64,000 nt of DNA from Streptomyces sp. GESEQ-35 (GCF_017948485.1 NZ_JAFFSX010000026.1:1-64000), one strand, 5' to 3'; positions 1 to 8,462 are shown, numbered from the stretch's first letter. The notes: generated by a model from the sequence alone, not told the origin. Program-made: numbers and translations.

Positions 1-171
1 GAGCGGCTTTGGGCTGGAGCTGCTTTGGCGCGAGTGATCATGGCCCAATAAGCTTGCGGCGAGTCGGGCAGTCTGTGGACCTGCCCGGTAAAGCACGACG
101 TTGGGGCCATGATCTTCGAGGCTCGCCCCAAAGTGGCTGCCTAAAGCCGCGGAGCCGACCGCCCCAGCCAC
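1..171 (+). repeat. Long non-coding repeat, copy 1
   Basis: The sequence reappears in inverted orientation at 36679-36850 with high identity. Shared blocks include GGGGCCATGATC, GCCGACCGCCCCAGCCAC and the GTCGGGCAGTCTGTGGACCT tract. Both copies can be read as an open frame starting MxxSCFGASDHGP, but each frame runs into unrelated sequence, so I treat it as non-coding. Both copies sit in mobile elements, each followed by a GC-rich stretch carrying CCTGTCTCCGCCCC. An origin or transfer-site role is possible but not shown. Confidence 0.75.
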
Positions 172-214
172 GACGTACCCCCTTCGACGCCTACTCGGCG
201 GCGCAGGCATCTCC

Positions 215-275
215 CCGCGCGTGGCACGGCCCCCGGCCGGCCTGCGCTCCTGTCTCCGCCCCGCTTCAGCCCGGC
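215..275 (+). repeat. GC-rich element with CCTGTCTCCGCCCC core, copy 1
   Basis: The tract GCGTGGCACGG...CTGTCTCCGCCCCGCT is the same sequence as one side of the large palindrome at 4937-5015, read in reverse. A related CCTGTCTCCGCCCC tract is present at 36602-36618. All three copies are inside mobile DNA. Confidence 0.6.
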
Positions 276-490
276 CGCCGTCCTCCGCGTCATCCGTCTC
301 CATGACGCTCGGCACAGCGACCCTTCTCACGGCGGCCGGGGTCGCGCCCCGTGTCGTGATGGAGATCCTCGGGCACAGCCAGATCAGCATCACCATGGAC
401 GTCTACACGCACGTCGTGCAGGACACCCAGCGCGAAGCCATGAGCCACATGGACCGGCTACTGCGAAAGCGGCGCCCCGGTCGTCAGTGA
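276..490 (+). pseudogene. Tyrosine integrase, C-terminal remnant (frameshifted)
   Basis: Only the last ~70 residues of a phage-type integrase remain. In one frame the sequence gives LRVIRLHDARHS, carrying the catalytic HxxR. At about position 317 the frame must change by one or two bases to continue as ATLLTAAGVAPRVVMEILGHSQ and then ITMDVYTHV, carrying the catalytic Tyr. The gene ends at the TGA at 488-490, 70 bp before the tRNA-Arg fragment, which is the normal spacing between an AICE integrase and its attachment site. Upstream the coding sequence is lost into the GC-rich repeat. It cannot be functional. Confidence 0.8.
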
Positions 491-521
491 CCGACCCCGT
501 GGATGTCAGAAGTAGATGTCA

Positions 522-556
522 AAGGCCCCGAACCATGATCGGTCCGGGGCCTTTTG
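522..556. terminator. Hairpin terminator, bidirectional
   Basis: Inverted arms AAGGCCCCG and CGGGGCCTT enclose a short loop and are followed by T-rich sequence on both sides. It lies between the dead integrase and the tRNA fragment and probably derives from the terminator of the original tRNA-Arg gene. Confidence 0.7.
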
Positions 557-558
557 GC

Positions 559-601
559 TGGTGCCCCCGGCAGGATTCGAACCTGCGACACCCGCTTTAG
601 G
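559..601 (-). other. tRNA-Arg(CCT) 3' fragment, former attachment site
   Basis: Read on the minus strand this is the 3' half of a tRNA: anticodon CCT, 3' anticodon stem, T-arm GCAGG-TTCGAAT-CCTGC, acceptor strand CGGGGGC, discriminator A and encoded CCA. The 5' half is missing and similarity to a tRNA stops exactly at the anticodon, where tyrosine integrases usually cut. I infer an attR/attL scar of the element whose integrase tail is at 276-490. Confidence 0.8.
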
Positions 602-1055
602 TCACCGGCTGGGACGTCCGGCCGGTGAACTGGGGCTTCAGTACATGCCGCGGCACCCTGCAACTGGACCACAGGACGCCCTCATTGACCGTGGCTGTCC
701 TCTGTTCTGGCACGGCCTTGGCAGGAACCTCAGGCGACGACAGTCAGCCACGACAGCGGGTCCGCCGGCCGACCACGCACGCGTATGCCTCGCTGTACCC
801 CCACCGGCCCCAGCCCCGTTGCCTTGGATCGTCGACCAGAGCAAGCCGCGACGTCCTACCCTTCACGATCGCTGACACCTGACGCAGGCTCACCAACGGT
901 CCGAGGACAGGTAGACCTGCCCCTAAGGGGAACGTCAAGAGCCTCCGGAGGCTTGTCTGCGCACCGAGGCGCCCAAATTTCATGGTTCGCCCTCACCTGC
1001 GAGGCTTGCGGCCTTAACATGCTATGCAGACTTCCACGTACGGGCGAGGAACCAT
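602..1055. other. Intergenic stretch with a dispersed repeat; no gene seen
   Basis: No convincing gene. Positions 734-817 match 43396-43479 in inverted orientation (annotated separately). The last ~150 bp presumably hold the gajAB promoter; a GAGGA ribosome site precedes the gajA ATG. Confidence 0.5.
734..817 (+). repeat. 84-bp dispersed repeat, copy 1
   Basis: Aligns without gaps to the reverse complement of 43396-43479 at roughly 80% identity by eye, for example GACGACAGTCAGCCACGA against GACGACAGCCAGCCACGA. Two reading frames stay open in both copies, so it may descend from a gene now lost. Both copies are in mobile DNA. Confidence 0.65.
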
Positions 1056-3011
1056 ATGCGAATCAGTCGCGTTCTCATCGAGAACTACCGCAACTTTCGA
1101 CGCTTGGAAATCGACCCGTTTCCTCCTGCGGCGGTAATTGTGGGAGAGAACGGAGTAGGTAAATCAAACTTCCTGCGCGCTCTGCGACTCGTACTCGACC
1201 CGGACCTCCCCGACTCTGCACGATCATTGCGACCAGAAGACATCTGTGACTTCTCTGAAGAATCCTATGAGACCGGAATCACAGTAAAGATCGAGGTCGA
1301 CATCACAGACTTTGCCGGAAACCAAAAGGCTGAAGCTGCCTTTGATGGATGCTTTTCTGAACGGAAACCCCTGACAGCTCGACTGACGTACCTTTTCGAG
1401 CCGCTGGTTAAGACGGATGGGCAGAGCGCGGATAGCCTTACGCCTGATGACTATACCTGGGATATCTGGGCCGGGATCAAAGCCGACCGGGATGGAAAGC
1501 GTATCAGGCGAGACGTGAACTTTACGGTGCTTCCTGCGATGCGCGACGCAGTCAGCGATCTTTCACGATGGCGAGACTCTCCCTTGCAAGAGTTGCTGGA
1601 TGCTCGAAAGCCGAACAAGGTGGCCCTTGTAGACACGGCAAAACGGGTGTCCGTTGCAATGGATCTCCTAGCCGGCGAGCCGGAGATCGCACAACTTGCT
1701 AGTGACCTTTCAGGACGGCTGATTGCCATGGCCGGTTCTCGCGTTGACATTAACCCGAAACTCGGGTTTGCATCTAGTGATCCTGACCGCCTCTTGCGTT
1801 CTATCCGGGTGTTCGTAGATCAGAAACGCACCCGCAGCGTAGCGGACGCCTCGACGGGGAACGCGAATATTCTTTACTTGGCATTGCTCCTTGAGAGAGC
1901 AGCGTCGAGAAGAAATTCCGATGCCGTTTTGGATACCATTCTCGGAGTAGAAGAACCAGAAGCGCACCTTCATCCGGTTCTTCAGCGGCAGGTGTTCAGT
2001 TATCTTTTGCGCAACGAGTCTTCATTGATGGTTACGACCCATAGCCCTCATATTGCTGCTGTCTCACGCCTGGATTCACTGGTACTGCTGAGGCCGAGTA
2101 AGGACGGCGCTACGGAAGTGACCTTCACGGCGGGCTCAAATTTCGATCCAAAGCTGAAGGCGGACCTTGAACGGTATCTCGATGTAAGTCGCGCTGAACT
2201 CCTTTTCTGCTCGGGCGCAATTTTAGTAGAGGGAATCGCTGAGGTATACCTTGTCCCTGCTCTGGCGAAGGCACTGGGATTTGATCTGGATGCGCACGGC
2301 GTGGTCGTAGCAAATATTACAGGCACGGACTTCCATCCGTTCAGACAGCTACTCGGACCGGATGCTCTCACTGTCCCTCACGTAATCATTACTGACGGAG
2401 ACCCTACCAATAAGGAAGGGAAGTATATCCATCTCGGATTGCGCCGTGCGGCGAAATTGATGGAGTCGGTTAAGGCGATGGATTTTTCACGCCGCGTGGA
2501 TGAAGTGCTCGCAGTGGGAGAGCAAGCAAACACCTCAACCCTCAGAGCCGAAGCCGTAGACGTTGGTGTATTCATCGGCCCGAAGACTCTGGAGGTTGAC
2601 CTAGCCCCATTGCTCGTAGAGTTGATGATTGCTGCCCATTCTGACTTCGATGTGTCAGACCCCCTTAAGGCTGCCTTTGAGCAAGCTACGCGTGGACTCG
2701 TTAGCGGCGACCAAACACACTGCGAGGAGTTTCTCAGGCGTATTGACTCCGTAAGCAAGGGAAGATTCGCTCAGCGTCTGTCCTCGTACGTGGAGAAAGC
2801 TGATTTCTCGCACTTCATCTCTCAGATGGAGGCGAGTGTCGCATCTATCATGTCTTCTCCTTCTGTGGATGATAAGGAACGGCTTGTAACGATGAGTCTG
2901 TTCTCACAGTCCACCTTCGGACACCTAATTAGTGCACTGGACAGCATTTCTAGAGCTGTCCGGCAGCATGGTCTTTTTGATGCTAAGCCAGCGGAGGGTG
3001 AGGTTTCATGA
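1056..3011 (+). CDS. gajA: Gabija protein GajA: OLD-family ATPase/TOPRIM nuclease
   Basis: This 651-residue protein has the architecture of GajA, the sequence-specific DNA-nicking subunit of the Gabija anti-phage system. The N-terminal ABC ATPase has Walker A GENGVGKSN near residue 30 and Walker B/signature ILGVEEPEAHLHP near 295-307, with a D-loop/His switch region VTTHSPH. The C-terminal TOPRIM domain shows the Glu in LVEGIAE near 390 and the acidic DGDP near 447. The stop overlaps the start of gajB (ATGA), as expected for a coupled two-gene operon. GC is clearly below the neighbouring backbone, and codon 390 is TTA, so translation may depend on bldA tRNA. Start chosen at the ATG preceded by GAGGA. 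A plain OLD nuclease is the alternative, but the GajB partner makes Gabija the better call. Confidence 0.93.
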   Translation: MRISRVLIENYRNFRRLEIDPFPPAAVIVGENGVGKSNFLRALRLVLDPDLPDSARSLRPEDICDFSEESYETGITVKIEVDITDFAGNQKAEAAFDGCFSERKPLTARLTYLFEPLVKTDGQSADSLTPDDYTWDIWAGIKADRDGKRIRRDVNFTVLPAMRDAVSDLSRWRDSPLQELLDARKPNKVALVDTAKRVSVAMDLLAGEPEIAQLASDLSGRLIAMAGSRVDINPKLGFASSDPDRLLRSIRVFVDQKRTRSVADASTGNANILYLALLLERAASRRNSDAVLDTILGVEEPEAHLHPVLQRQVFSYLLRNESSLMVTTHSPHIAAVSRLDSLVLLRPSKDGATEVTFTAGSNFDPKLKADLERYLDVSRAELLFCSGAILVEGIAEVYLVPALAKALGFDLDAHGVVVANITGTDFHPFRQLLGPDALTVPHVIITDGDPTNKEGKYIHLGLRRAAKLMESVKAMDFSRRVDEVLAVGEQANTSTLRAEAVDVGVFIGPKTLEVDLAPLLVELMIAAHSDFDVSDPLKAAFEQATRGLVSGDQTHCEEFLRRIDSVSKGRFAQRLSSYVEKADFSHFISQMEASVASIMSSPSVDDKERLVTMSLFSQSTFGHLISALDSISRAVRQHGLFDAKPAEGEVS

Positions 3012-4858
3012 CTTCCCGTCCCCTTATGCGCCGCGTTCTGGCTGCGGAAATTGAGGAGCTGAACGATGAGCAAAGGGAGGCTGTTACATATAGAGGAAAC
3101 CTGGTAGCCCTTGCTGGCCCCGGTTCTGGGAAAACTCGAACTCTGGTCGCCCGCGTCGGTTATCTCCTTGAAACGCAGGTGGAATCCCATAGGGGGGTGG
3201 CTGCAATTACCTATACTAATCACGCCGCCCGTGAAATTGTGGATCGCCTCGGCCGGTTGGGAATCAAACCGGGAAATCGCTTGGCATCGAATACACTCCA
3301 CTCCTGGTGTCTCGCTCATGTTCTTCGACCCTACTCGGCACTTGTCGGCCGTACTTCCCCCGACGATCTAATCATCGTTGATGACAAGACGAAGGAATGG
3401 ATAGGGATCCTGGAGCAGAGCTTTGCGCGCGCCGGGGTTATGGCCATTCCCAGGTATGAGAAGCCAGCATTTACAAGAGCGAGGCGCCGGCATGCTGTGG
3501 GTGACACCGGTGAGCTGCGCGATCCAATGATCGACGCGTCTGCAGTTTTTGATCAACTGATGGATGAGAGGGGCTGGATCGATTTTGATATGATGATTTC
3601 TCGTTCACTGTCCCTTCTTCAAGATTTTCCTGATATTGCAAGCCTCGTTGCATCGAAATTCCCGCATGTCGTGGTGGACGAGTATCAGGACCTGGGGCCA
3701 GTACTGCACTCGTTGGTTAAAGTCCTGGCTGGTAGCGCACATGTTAGTATTTCTGCATTCGGTGATCCTGATCAGACCGTGATGGGTTTTACCGGGGCGG
3801 ATCCCAAGTATCTGCAAGAGTTGAGGGAAACATTCCATAATGTTTCCCTCAAGGTGAACTATCGAAGCGGTCAGGCCATCATTGCTGCCAGTCACGCCGT
3901 GCTAAAAGAGACGCGCGATCACGAAGCGCGTCCGGGGCGGGACGATGCAGGGGTTATTGAGCCCATCTATGTTGACAGTGGTCTACGGGCACATGCAGAG
4001 GTTGTGGCGCGGAAAATCCTTCAGCTGGTAGTTAGTGGAATCCCTGCTCACGAAATCGCAGTATTGTACCCACGTAAAGGCCCTCTGCTTACATCTCTCC
4101 TGTCCGCCTTTACTGAATATGGGCTCGATTTCGTTCACGAAAAGGATGAGAAGCTTCCCGAAGGGGAGATGGCCGACTTCATCCGCGCTTGTGCCGCTAG
4201 GACCGTGTCAGGCTACCAGCCTCCTGAGATTGATTCGAGTGCAGATGAGGTGCGGACACTCAGTGACTTGTCCCGTCAATATGCGAACATGCGGCGCGAG
4301 GCTGGATTGCTTGAACTTCCTGGCCGAGAAGCTGATGCCGCTTTGGCTAGGCTTCTTCAGTCGGAGTCTGATGGACGTCAACGAGATTTGCTGACCTGGT
4401 TTGATGAGCTGGTCAACGATCTTGAACTTGATTTGGTGGCCCAGCGAAGCCCCCGGCGACTTGACGCGGAATCTGTTGTTGATTTTCGTGAATGCTGCGT
4501 AAATCATGATCTCGAACTAGCCGATATTGTTGTGGGTGCTCTTCGTACTGGACGATTCACTCTGACCACTTATCATGCAGCGAAGGGGAGGGAGTGGCAG
4601 GTAGTGATTCTTCCGGGTCTCGTGGACGGCATCATGCCTGGTCGTTTCTGGGACAGGAAACGGAGAACATTCCCGGAGCCCCCGCCTGACAGATTGGCTC
4701 AAGATCGCCTTGCATTTTATGTAGGCTTGACGCGAGCTAAAGCGGCTGCTGTCTTGGTTTATGGAGGATTCTGGGAGACCGACTGGGGGACGAGAAACAC
4801 CTTGGGCGTGTCAAGGTTCATGCTGGATGTCCTCGCGCACTTGTCACCTGGAAAATGA
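3008..4858 (+). CDS. gajB: Gabija protein GajB: UvrD/Rep-type helicase
   Basis: This 616-residue superfamily 1A helicase overlaps gajA by four bases. Visible motifs are the Q-motif LNDEQREAV, Walker A AGPGSGKTRT near residue 37, DEYQD (motif II) near 223, GDPDQTVMGF (motif III), the TTYHAAKGREW region (motif V) and YVGLTRAK (motif VI). In Gabija, GajB is thought to sense DNA ends or ssDNA released by GajA and to drive nucleotide depletion or DNA degradation. All helicase motifs look intact, so the system is probably functional. GC is low like gajA, indicating joint horizontal acquisition. No other defence gene is attached directly; a strong palindrome follows. Confidence 0.93.
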   Translation: MTSRPLMRRVLAAEIEELNDEQREAVTYRGNLVALAGPGSGKTRTLVARVGYLLETQVESHRGVAAITYTNHAAREIVDRLGRLGIKPGNRLASNTLHSWCLAHVLRPYSALVGRTSPDDLIIVDDKTKEWIGILEQSFARAGVMAIPRYEKPAFTRARRRHAVGDTGELRDPMIDASAVFDQLMDERGWIDFDMMISRSLSLLQDFPDIASLVASKFPHVVVDEYQDLGPVLHSLVKVLAGSAHVSISAFGDPDQTVMGFTGADPKYLQELRETFHNVSLKVNYRSGQAIIAASHAVLKETRDHEARPGRDDAGVIEPIYVDSGLRAHAEVVARKILQLVVSGIPAHEIAVLYPRKGPLLTSLLSAFTEYGLDFVHEKDEKLPEGEMADFIRACAARTVSGYQPPEIDSSADEVRTLSDLSRQYANMRREAGLLELPGREADAALARLLQSESDGRQRDLLTWFDELVNDLELDLVAQRSPRRLDAESVVDFRECCVNHDLELADIVVGALRTGRFTLTTYHAAKGREWQVVILPGLVDGIMPGRFWDRKRRTFPEPPPDRLAQDRLAFYVGLTRAKAAAVLVYGGFWETDWGTRNTLGVSRFMLDVLAHLSPGK

Positions 4859-4936
4859 ACCGGATCTTCGAAGTGATCGCGGTGTGAACGATTGCCTCAT
4901 CTGTAACTATCCCTGGCATTAACGACTCATCGCTGA

Positions 4937-5015
4937 GCGCGTGGCACGGGCGCCGGCCGGGCTGGAGCGGGGCGGAGACAGGAGCGCAGGCCCGGTCGGC
5001 GCCCGTGCCACGCGC
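4937..5015. repeat. Large GC-rich palindrome after gajB
   Basis: Arms GCGCGTGGCACGGGCGCC (4937 onward) and GGCGCCCGTGCCACGCGC (ending 5015) extend to about 25 bp with one mismatch around a loop containing GGGGCGGAGACAGG. It could terminate gajAB transcription, but the same motif near 215-275 and 36602 suggests a mobile-element site such as a single-strand origin. Confidence 0.7.
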
Positions 5016-5051
5016 GGCGAGCGGAGTGAGCCGCCTTGAACCAGTAGAGAA

Positions 5052-7006
5052 AGTTGTAACTCAGTCGGGTGTGTGGGGCTGTGCAACTTCGCTTGATGCT
5101 TGACGCGTTGACGTCACTTGATGCTTGACGGTTCCGTCCTCGGTTTGCTGTCTGCGACTGCTGTCGTGGAGGCGGGCGAGGCCGGTGTTAGTGGAGCTGA
5201 GCGTGGTCGAGCAGCGGTATCACGCGGTCATGGAGGTGCTGGCCGCCGGCGCGTCCAAGACGGAGGTCGCGGCCTGGTATGGGGTCTCGCGGCAGTCGGT
5301 GCACTCCTGGGTGCGCCGCTATCAGCAGGGCCGACTGGCCGGTCTTGCGGACCGGTCGCATCGTCCCGGGTCGCATCCGTGGCAGATGCCGCCTGAGGTG
5401 GAGTCGGCGGGGCTGGAGCTGCGGCGACTGCATCCCAGATGAGGACAGCGCCGGTTGCGTCATGAACTGCAGCGTCGGGGTGTTGAGCCGGTGTCGTCGG
5501 AGGCGTCGGTGTATCGGATCCTGGTGCGGCACCAGTTGATCGTGCCGGTGAAGCGGCGCAGACGCCGGGAGGATTACCGGCGGTGGGAACGGCCGGGGCC
5601 GATGCAGTTGTGGCAGCTGGACGTGATGGGCGGTTTCTGGCTGGCCGATGGTCGCGAGCTGAAGCTGGTGACCGGGGTGGACGACCATTCCCGGTTTTGC
5701 GTGATCGCGTCGGTGGTGGAGCGGGCGACCGGCAGGGCGGTGTGTGCGCCGCATTCGCCGCCGCGTTGGTGGCATTCGGCTGTCCGGAGGAGGTGCTGAC
5801 CGACAACGGCAAGCAGTTCACCGGCCGGTTCGGCACTCCGGGCCCGTTGACGGAAGTGCTGTTCGACCGGATCTGCCGGACCAACGGCATCAAACACCGG
5901 CTGACCAAGCCACGGTCACCGACGACCACGGGGAAGATCGAGCGGTTCCATCAGTCGCTGCGGCGTGAACTCCTCGATGACCATGGGCCGTTCACTGACC
6001 GGGCCGCGGCGCAGGCCACCATCGACGACTGGCGCGAGGACTACAACACCATCCGTCCGCATCAGTCACTGGATATGGGCACCCCGGCCAGCCGGTTCCA
6101 GTCTGCGCCGGCCGACGGGATGCCTTTGCGGCTTCCGGCCCAGCTGGCCATCCCACCGGCTGCTGGTGGTCGTGAGGTGCGAGAGGTCGAACCCGCCCGG
6201 GAGGCGGTGCTGGGCTCCCCGGAGGCGGTGGAGGTGGACCGGGTCGTGCCGCCCAGCGGGAATCTCGCGGTGGCCGGTCAGCAGTTCTGGTTCGGGCCGA
6301 AGCATGCGGGCGCCGGGGTGACGCTGTGGATGGACAGCACCACCGTCCACGTCAGCTTGGACGGCAAGCGCATCAAGACCGTTCCCTCCCGGCTGAGCAC
6401 TGCTGACCTGGCCCGGCTGCGGGCATCCGGCGCCCGCCGGGCCGGTCCCGCCCCGGCAAGCCGGGCCCCGGGCCCGCTCGCGGCCCGCCTGCCGATCGAG
6501 GTGGCCCGCACCGTGAATGCCTCCGGAGTGGTGGGCCTGGCCGGACGACAGATCACCGTCGGCGTCCCGCTGGCCGGGCAGCGGGTGACGCTGCGGCTGG
6601 ATGGGCCGCTGATGCAGGTGGTCGCCGACGGGATGCTGGTCCACACCCTGCCCTGTCCCATTCCGCCCCAGCGCAGGGCCTACATCAGCGACGCCCAGCT
6701 CAGCCCGCTGCCGCCCAAAGCCCCGCAGGATGCGGTCCGGGTCGGGCGCAAGGTCTCCGCCCGCGGCAGCATCCAGGTCTGCGGCCAGCAGGTCCAGGTC
6801 GGCATGGCGCATGCCCGCACCGTGGTCACCGTCGAGGTCACCGACACCACCCTGCACGTCTTCGACCACGACGGACACTGCCTGCGTACGCTGCCCCGCA
6901 CCAGCAGCAAGGAGGTGACCCGCTTCAAGGCCTACGGCACAAAGAACTGCACAACAGGCTAGGAGCCGGAAAGCATCAACCGACACACAACCGTCAAAGC
7001 TCAACT
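5052..7006 (+). mobile_element. IS element with DDE transposase and C-terminal extension (inactive)
   Basis: Proposed ends are imperfect inverted repeats: left AGTTGTAACTCAGTCGGGTG and right (reverse complement) AGTTGAGCTTTGACGGTTGT. A GAA triplet flanks both sides (5049-5051 and 7007-7009) and may be a target duplication. Inside the left end CTTGATGCTTGACG occurs twice (5092-5105 and 5117-5130), a likely transposase-binding repeat. The single gene is broken. Exact ends are uncertain by some tens of bases. Confidence 0.55.
5191..6962 (+). pseudogene. IS481-like transposase, disrupted by a stop and a frameshift
   Basis: The reading frame starts VELSVVEQRYHAV with an N-terminal HTH (TEVAAWYGVSRQSVHSWVRR). 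It is cut by TGA at 5440-5442, where Trp (TGG) is expected before GQRRLRHELQRRG. It continues through the first DDE Asp (LWQLDVMGGF) and then loses frame near 5742-5750, apparently by a TG duplication in GTGTGTG. The other frame restores LTDNGKQFTGRF (second Asp) and GKIERFHQSLRRELL (Glu). About 250 residues of repeated beta-type modules follow, as in some actinobacterial IS481-like transposases. Two independent lesions make it non-functional. Confidence 0.85.
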
Positions 7007-7010
7007 GAAC

Positions 7011-7335
7011 CTAGACATCGGTCGAGTGGGGCTTGAAGTCGTAAGCGCAGGGTGGGAGTTCGATACCTTGGCGGCGTGCGAGCGGTAGGAAGAGCACGGG
7101 CCGGATCGTCCAGGTGATGAGCGTGTTGGCTTGGGTCACCGACACCGTGCACGGCTCGAACCGCAGGAGCGCTCGCCTGGTCCTGATACGGCCGAAGTAC
7201 AGCCAATGCCATGCTTCGTCGGAGGCGTCCGGGTCCAGTGCTGGCGTGATGGTGCGGAGCGTGGTCGCAACCCATCTGTCTGCCTGGGGTGCTGAGTAGG
7301 CGTCGAAGGATGCCCGGAGTGCCGGCTGTCCTGGG
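7011..7335 (-). pseudogene. C-terminal fragment of an unrecognised protein
   Basis: On the minus strand an open frame gives SFDAYSAPQADRWVATTLRT and continues to FKPHSTDV before a TAG at 7011-7013. The amino acid composition looks coded, but no start is present: at about 7336 the reading runs antisense into the integrase remnant. I read it as the last ~108 residues of a gene truncated by recombination. An 18-bp piece, CCTTCGACGCCTACTC plus flank, recurs at 182-199, so the same gene may have been cut elsewhere in the island. Function unknown. Confidence 0.45.
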
Positions 7336-8295
7336 GTGTCGGTGAGGTCTTCGATCGTCCCGCATCTGGGTACGAAGCGGCTCGACAAGCTGACCGTCCG
7401 GGATGTCCGTGAGTGGCTGACCAAGCTGGCCGGCATCTGCCAGTGCTGTGCGCAGGGCAAGGACGCCAAGCGGTCCCAGGAACGGCGGCGTTGCTGCGCC
7501 ATCGGGGAGTGCTGCGAGGCGTACCCCTCCCGCCGTGTGATCCAGGCCGCGCGCGACGCACTGCGCGCCGCACTCACCCACGCCTTGGCCGAGGAGGAGA
7601 TCAACAAGAACGTGGCCTCCCTGGTCAAGGTCCCCAAGCCGCGCCGTCGTCGGGTCAAGCCGTGGTCCGTCATCGAAGCGAGCCGCTTCCTTGCCGATGG
7701 CTTGGCGCGCGAAGATCCGCTCTTCGCAGCATGGGTGCTGGTCCTCTGTCTGGGGCTGCGCCGAGGTGAAGTCCTGGGCTTCACCTGGAAGTCGATCTAC
7801 TTCGACACGGGTGAGCTGCACGTGGATCACCAGATCCAGCGGGCGGGGCGTCAGATCCTCCACCGGGAGACGAAGACGGAGGAGTCGGACGACTTTCTGC
7901 CCCTACCGGACTTCTGCCTCAAGGCACTCCGCATGCGCCGCGCTCAGCAGACTGGAGACCGTAAGGCGGCCGGTGATCTCTGGCAGGACATCCGCGGCCT
8001 GGTCTTCACGACGAAGTACGGGACGCCCATCGAGCCGGGGAACCTCACCCGCATGTTCGCCCTGCGCGCTCGCCGCGCCGGCCTCCGCGTCATCCCGCTC
8101 CGGAACACGCGGCACACATGAAGCTCGCTGTTGGTTGCGCTGAAGGTGCACCCCAAGGTGGCTCAGCGCATCCTCCGGCACTCACAGATCGCCATGACGA
8201 TGGAGGTCTACGCCGAAGCGAGCGAGGAGGAGGTACGCGCGGCGCTCGGCAAGCTGTCAGCTGCGATGGGCGGCACGCAGACGGCAACCGGCTGA
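7336..8295 (+). pseudogene. Tyrosine integrase of AICE type, truncated and with an internal stop
   Basis: The sequence matches the Streptomyces AICE integrase family from the end of the arm/core-binding domain (VPHLGTKRLDKLTVRDV) through a Cys-rich insert (CQCCAQGKD...RRCCAIGECCEAYPS) and the catalytic Arg (LGLRRGEVLG). Codon 8119-8121 is TGA, where related proteins have Cys or another residue, and the frame then resumes as SSLLVALKVHPKVAQRILRH with the catalytic Tyr in TMEVYAEAS. The expected catalytic HxxR is RNTR, so the His is also lost. The N-terminal ~65 residues are missing. It ends 95 bp before tRNA-Arg(ACG), its presumed former target. Confidence 0.88.
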
Positions 8296-8315
8296 CATCA
8301 GTCGCTGACATCAAC

Positions 8316-8339
8316 GGTTGCTGTACTTCACTGCTGTAC
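8316..8339 (+). repeat. 24-bp TGCTGTACTTC motif, copy 1
   Basis: GGTTGCTGTACTTC followed by ACTGCTGTAC. Near-identical copies occur on the minus strand at 38334-38357 and 43210-43233. Each copy contains two TGCTGTAC-like half sites. Here it lies between the integrase stop and the tRNA target, the place expected for integrase arm-binding sites. Confidence 0.6.
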
Positions 8340-8353
8340 GCCCCTGAAACGCC

Positions 8354-8380
8354 AAAGACCCCGGAGTGATCCGGGGCCTT
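8354..8380 (-). terminator. Terminator of tRNA-Arg(ACG)
   Basis: CCCCGGA-GTGA-TCCGGGG hairpin, 10 bp past the tRNA 3' end on the minus strand, with T-rich sequence on the distal side. Confidence 0.8.
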
Positions 8381-8389
8381 CGACCTGTG

Positions 8390-8462
8390 TGCACTCGGCA
8401 GGATTCGAACCTGCAACCTTCTGATCCGTAGTCAGATGCTCTATCCGTTAAGCTACGAGTGC
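8390..8462 (-). tRNA. tRNA-Arg(ACG)
   Basis: Full cloverleaf on the minus strand: acceptor GCACTCG/CGAGTGC, anticodon loop CTACGGA giving anticodon ACG, T-arm GCAGG-TTCGAAT-CCTGC, discriminator A, CCA not encoded. It is intact and probably the integration target of the adjacent dead element. Confidence 0.95.

Larger units (their letters stand above)
1..8389. mobile_element. Composite decayed genomic island next to tRNA-Arg(ACG)
   Basis: This stretch holds two broken tyrosine-integrase genes, a tRNA-Arg(CCT) 3' fragment, an IS with a dead transposase, long non-coding repeats shared with the AICE at 36-43 kb, and a low-GC Gabija operon. The second integrase remnant points at and ends about 95 bp before an intact tRNA-Arg(ACG), the usual layout of an AICE end. 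I infer accretion of at least two elements. The left boundary lies outside the window, because no second copy of the tRNA-Arg(ACG) 3' end is visible. Confidence 0.7.

Noticed and set aside
9-305. Open frame starting MGWSCFGASDHGP, also found at 36089-36841 on the other strand
   Set aside because: The shared part lies in the 171-bp repeat and each frame continues into unrelated sequence (an integrase tail or the antisense of a NUDIX gene). No ribosome site. Treated as a non-coding repeat.
5066-6955. Alternative IS ends at TGTGCA (5080) and TGCACA (6953)
   Set aside because: These give a shorter, weaker inverted repeat than AGTTG...CAACT at 5052 and 7006, and would leave some of the internal CTTGATGC/GCATCAA repeats outside. 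Kept only as an alternative.
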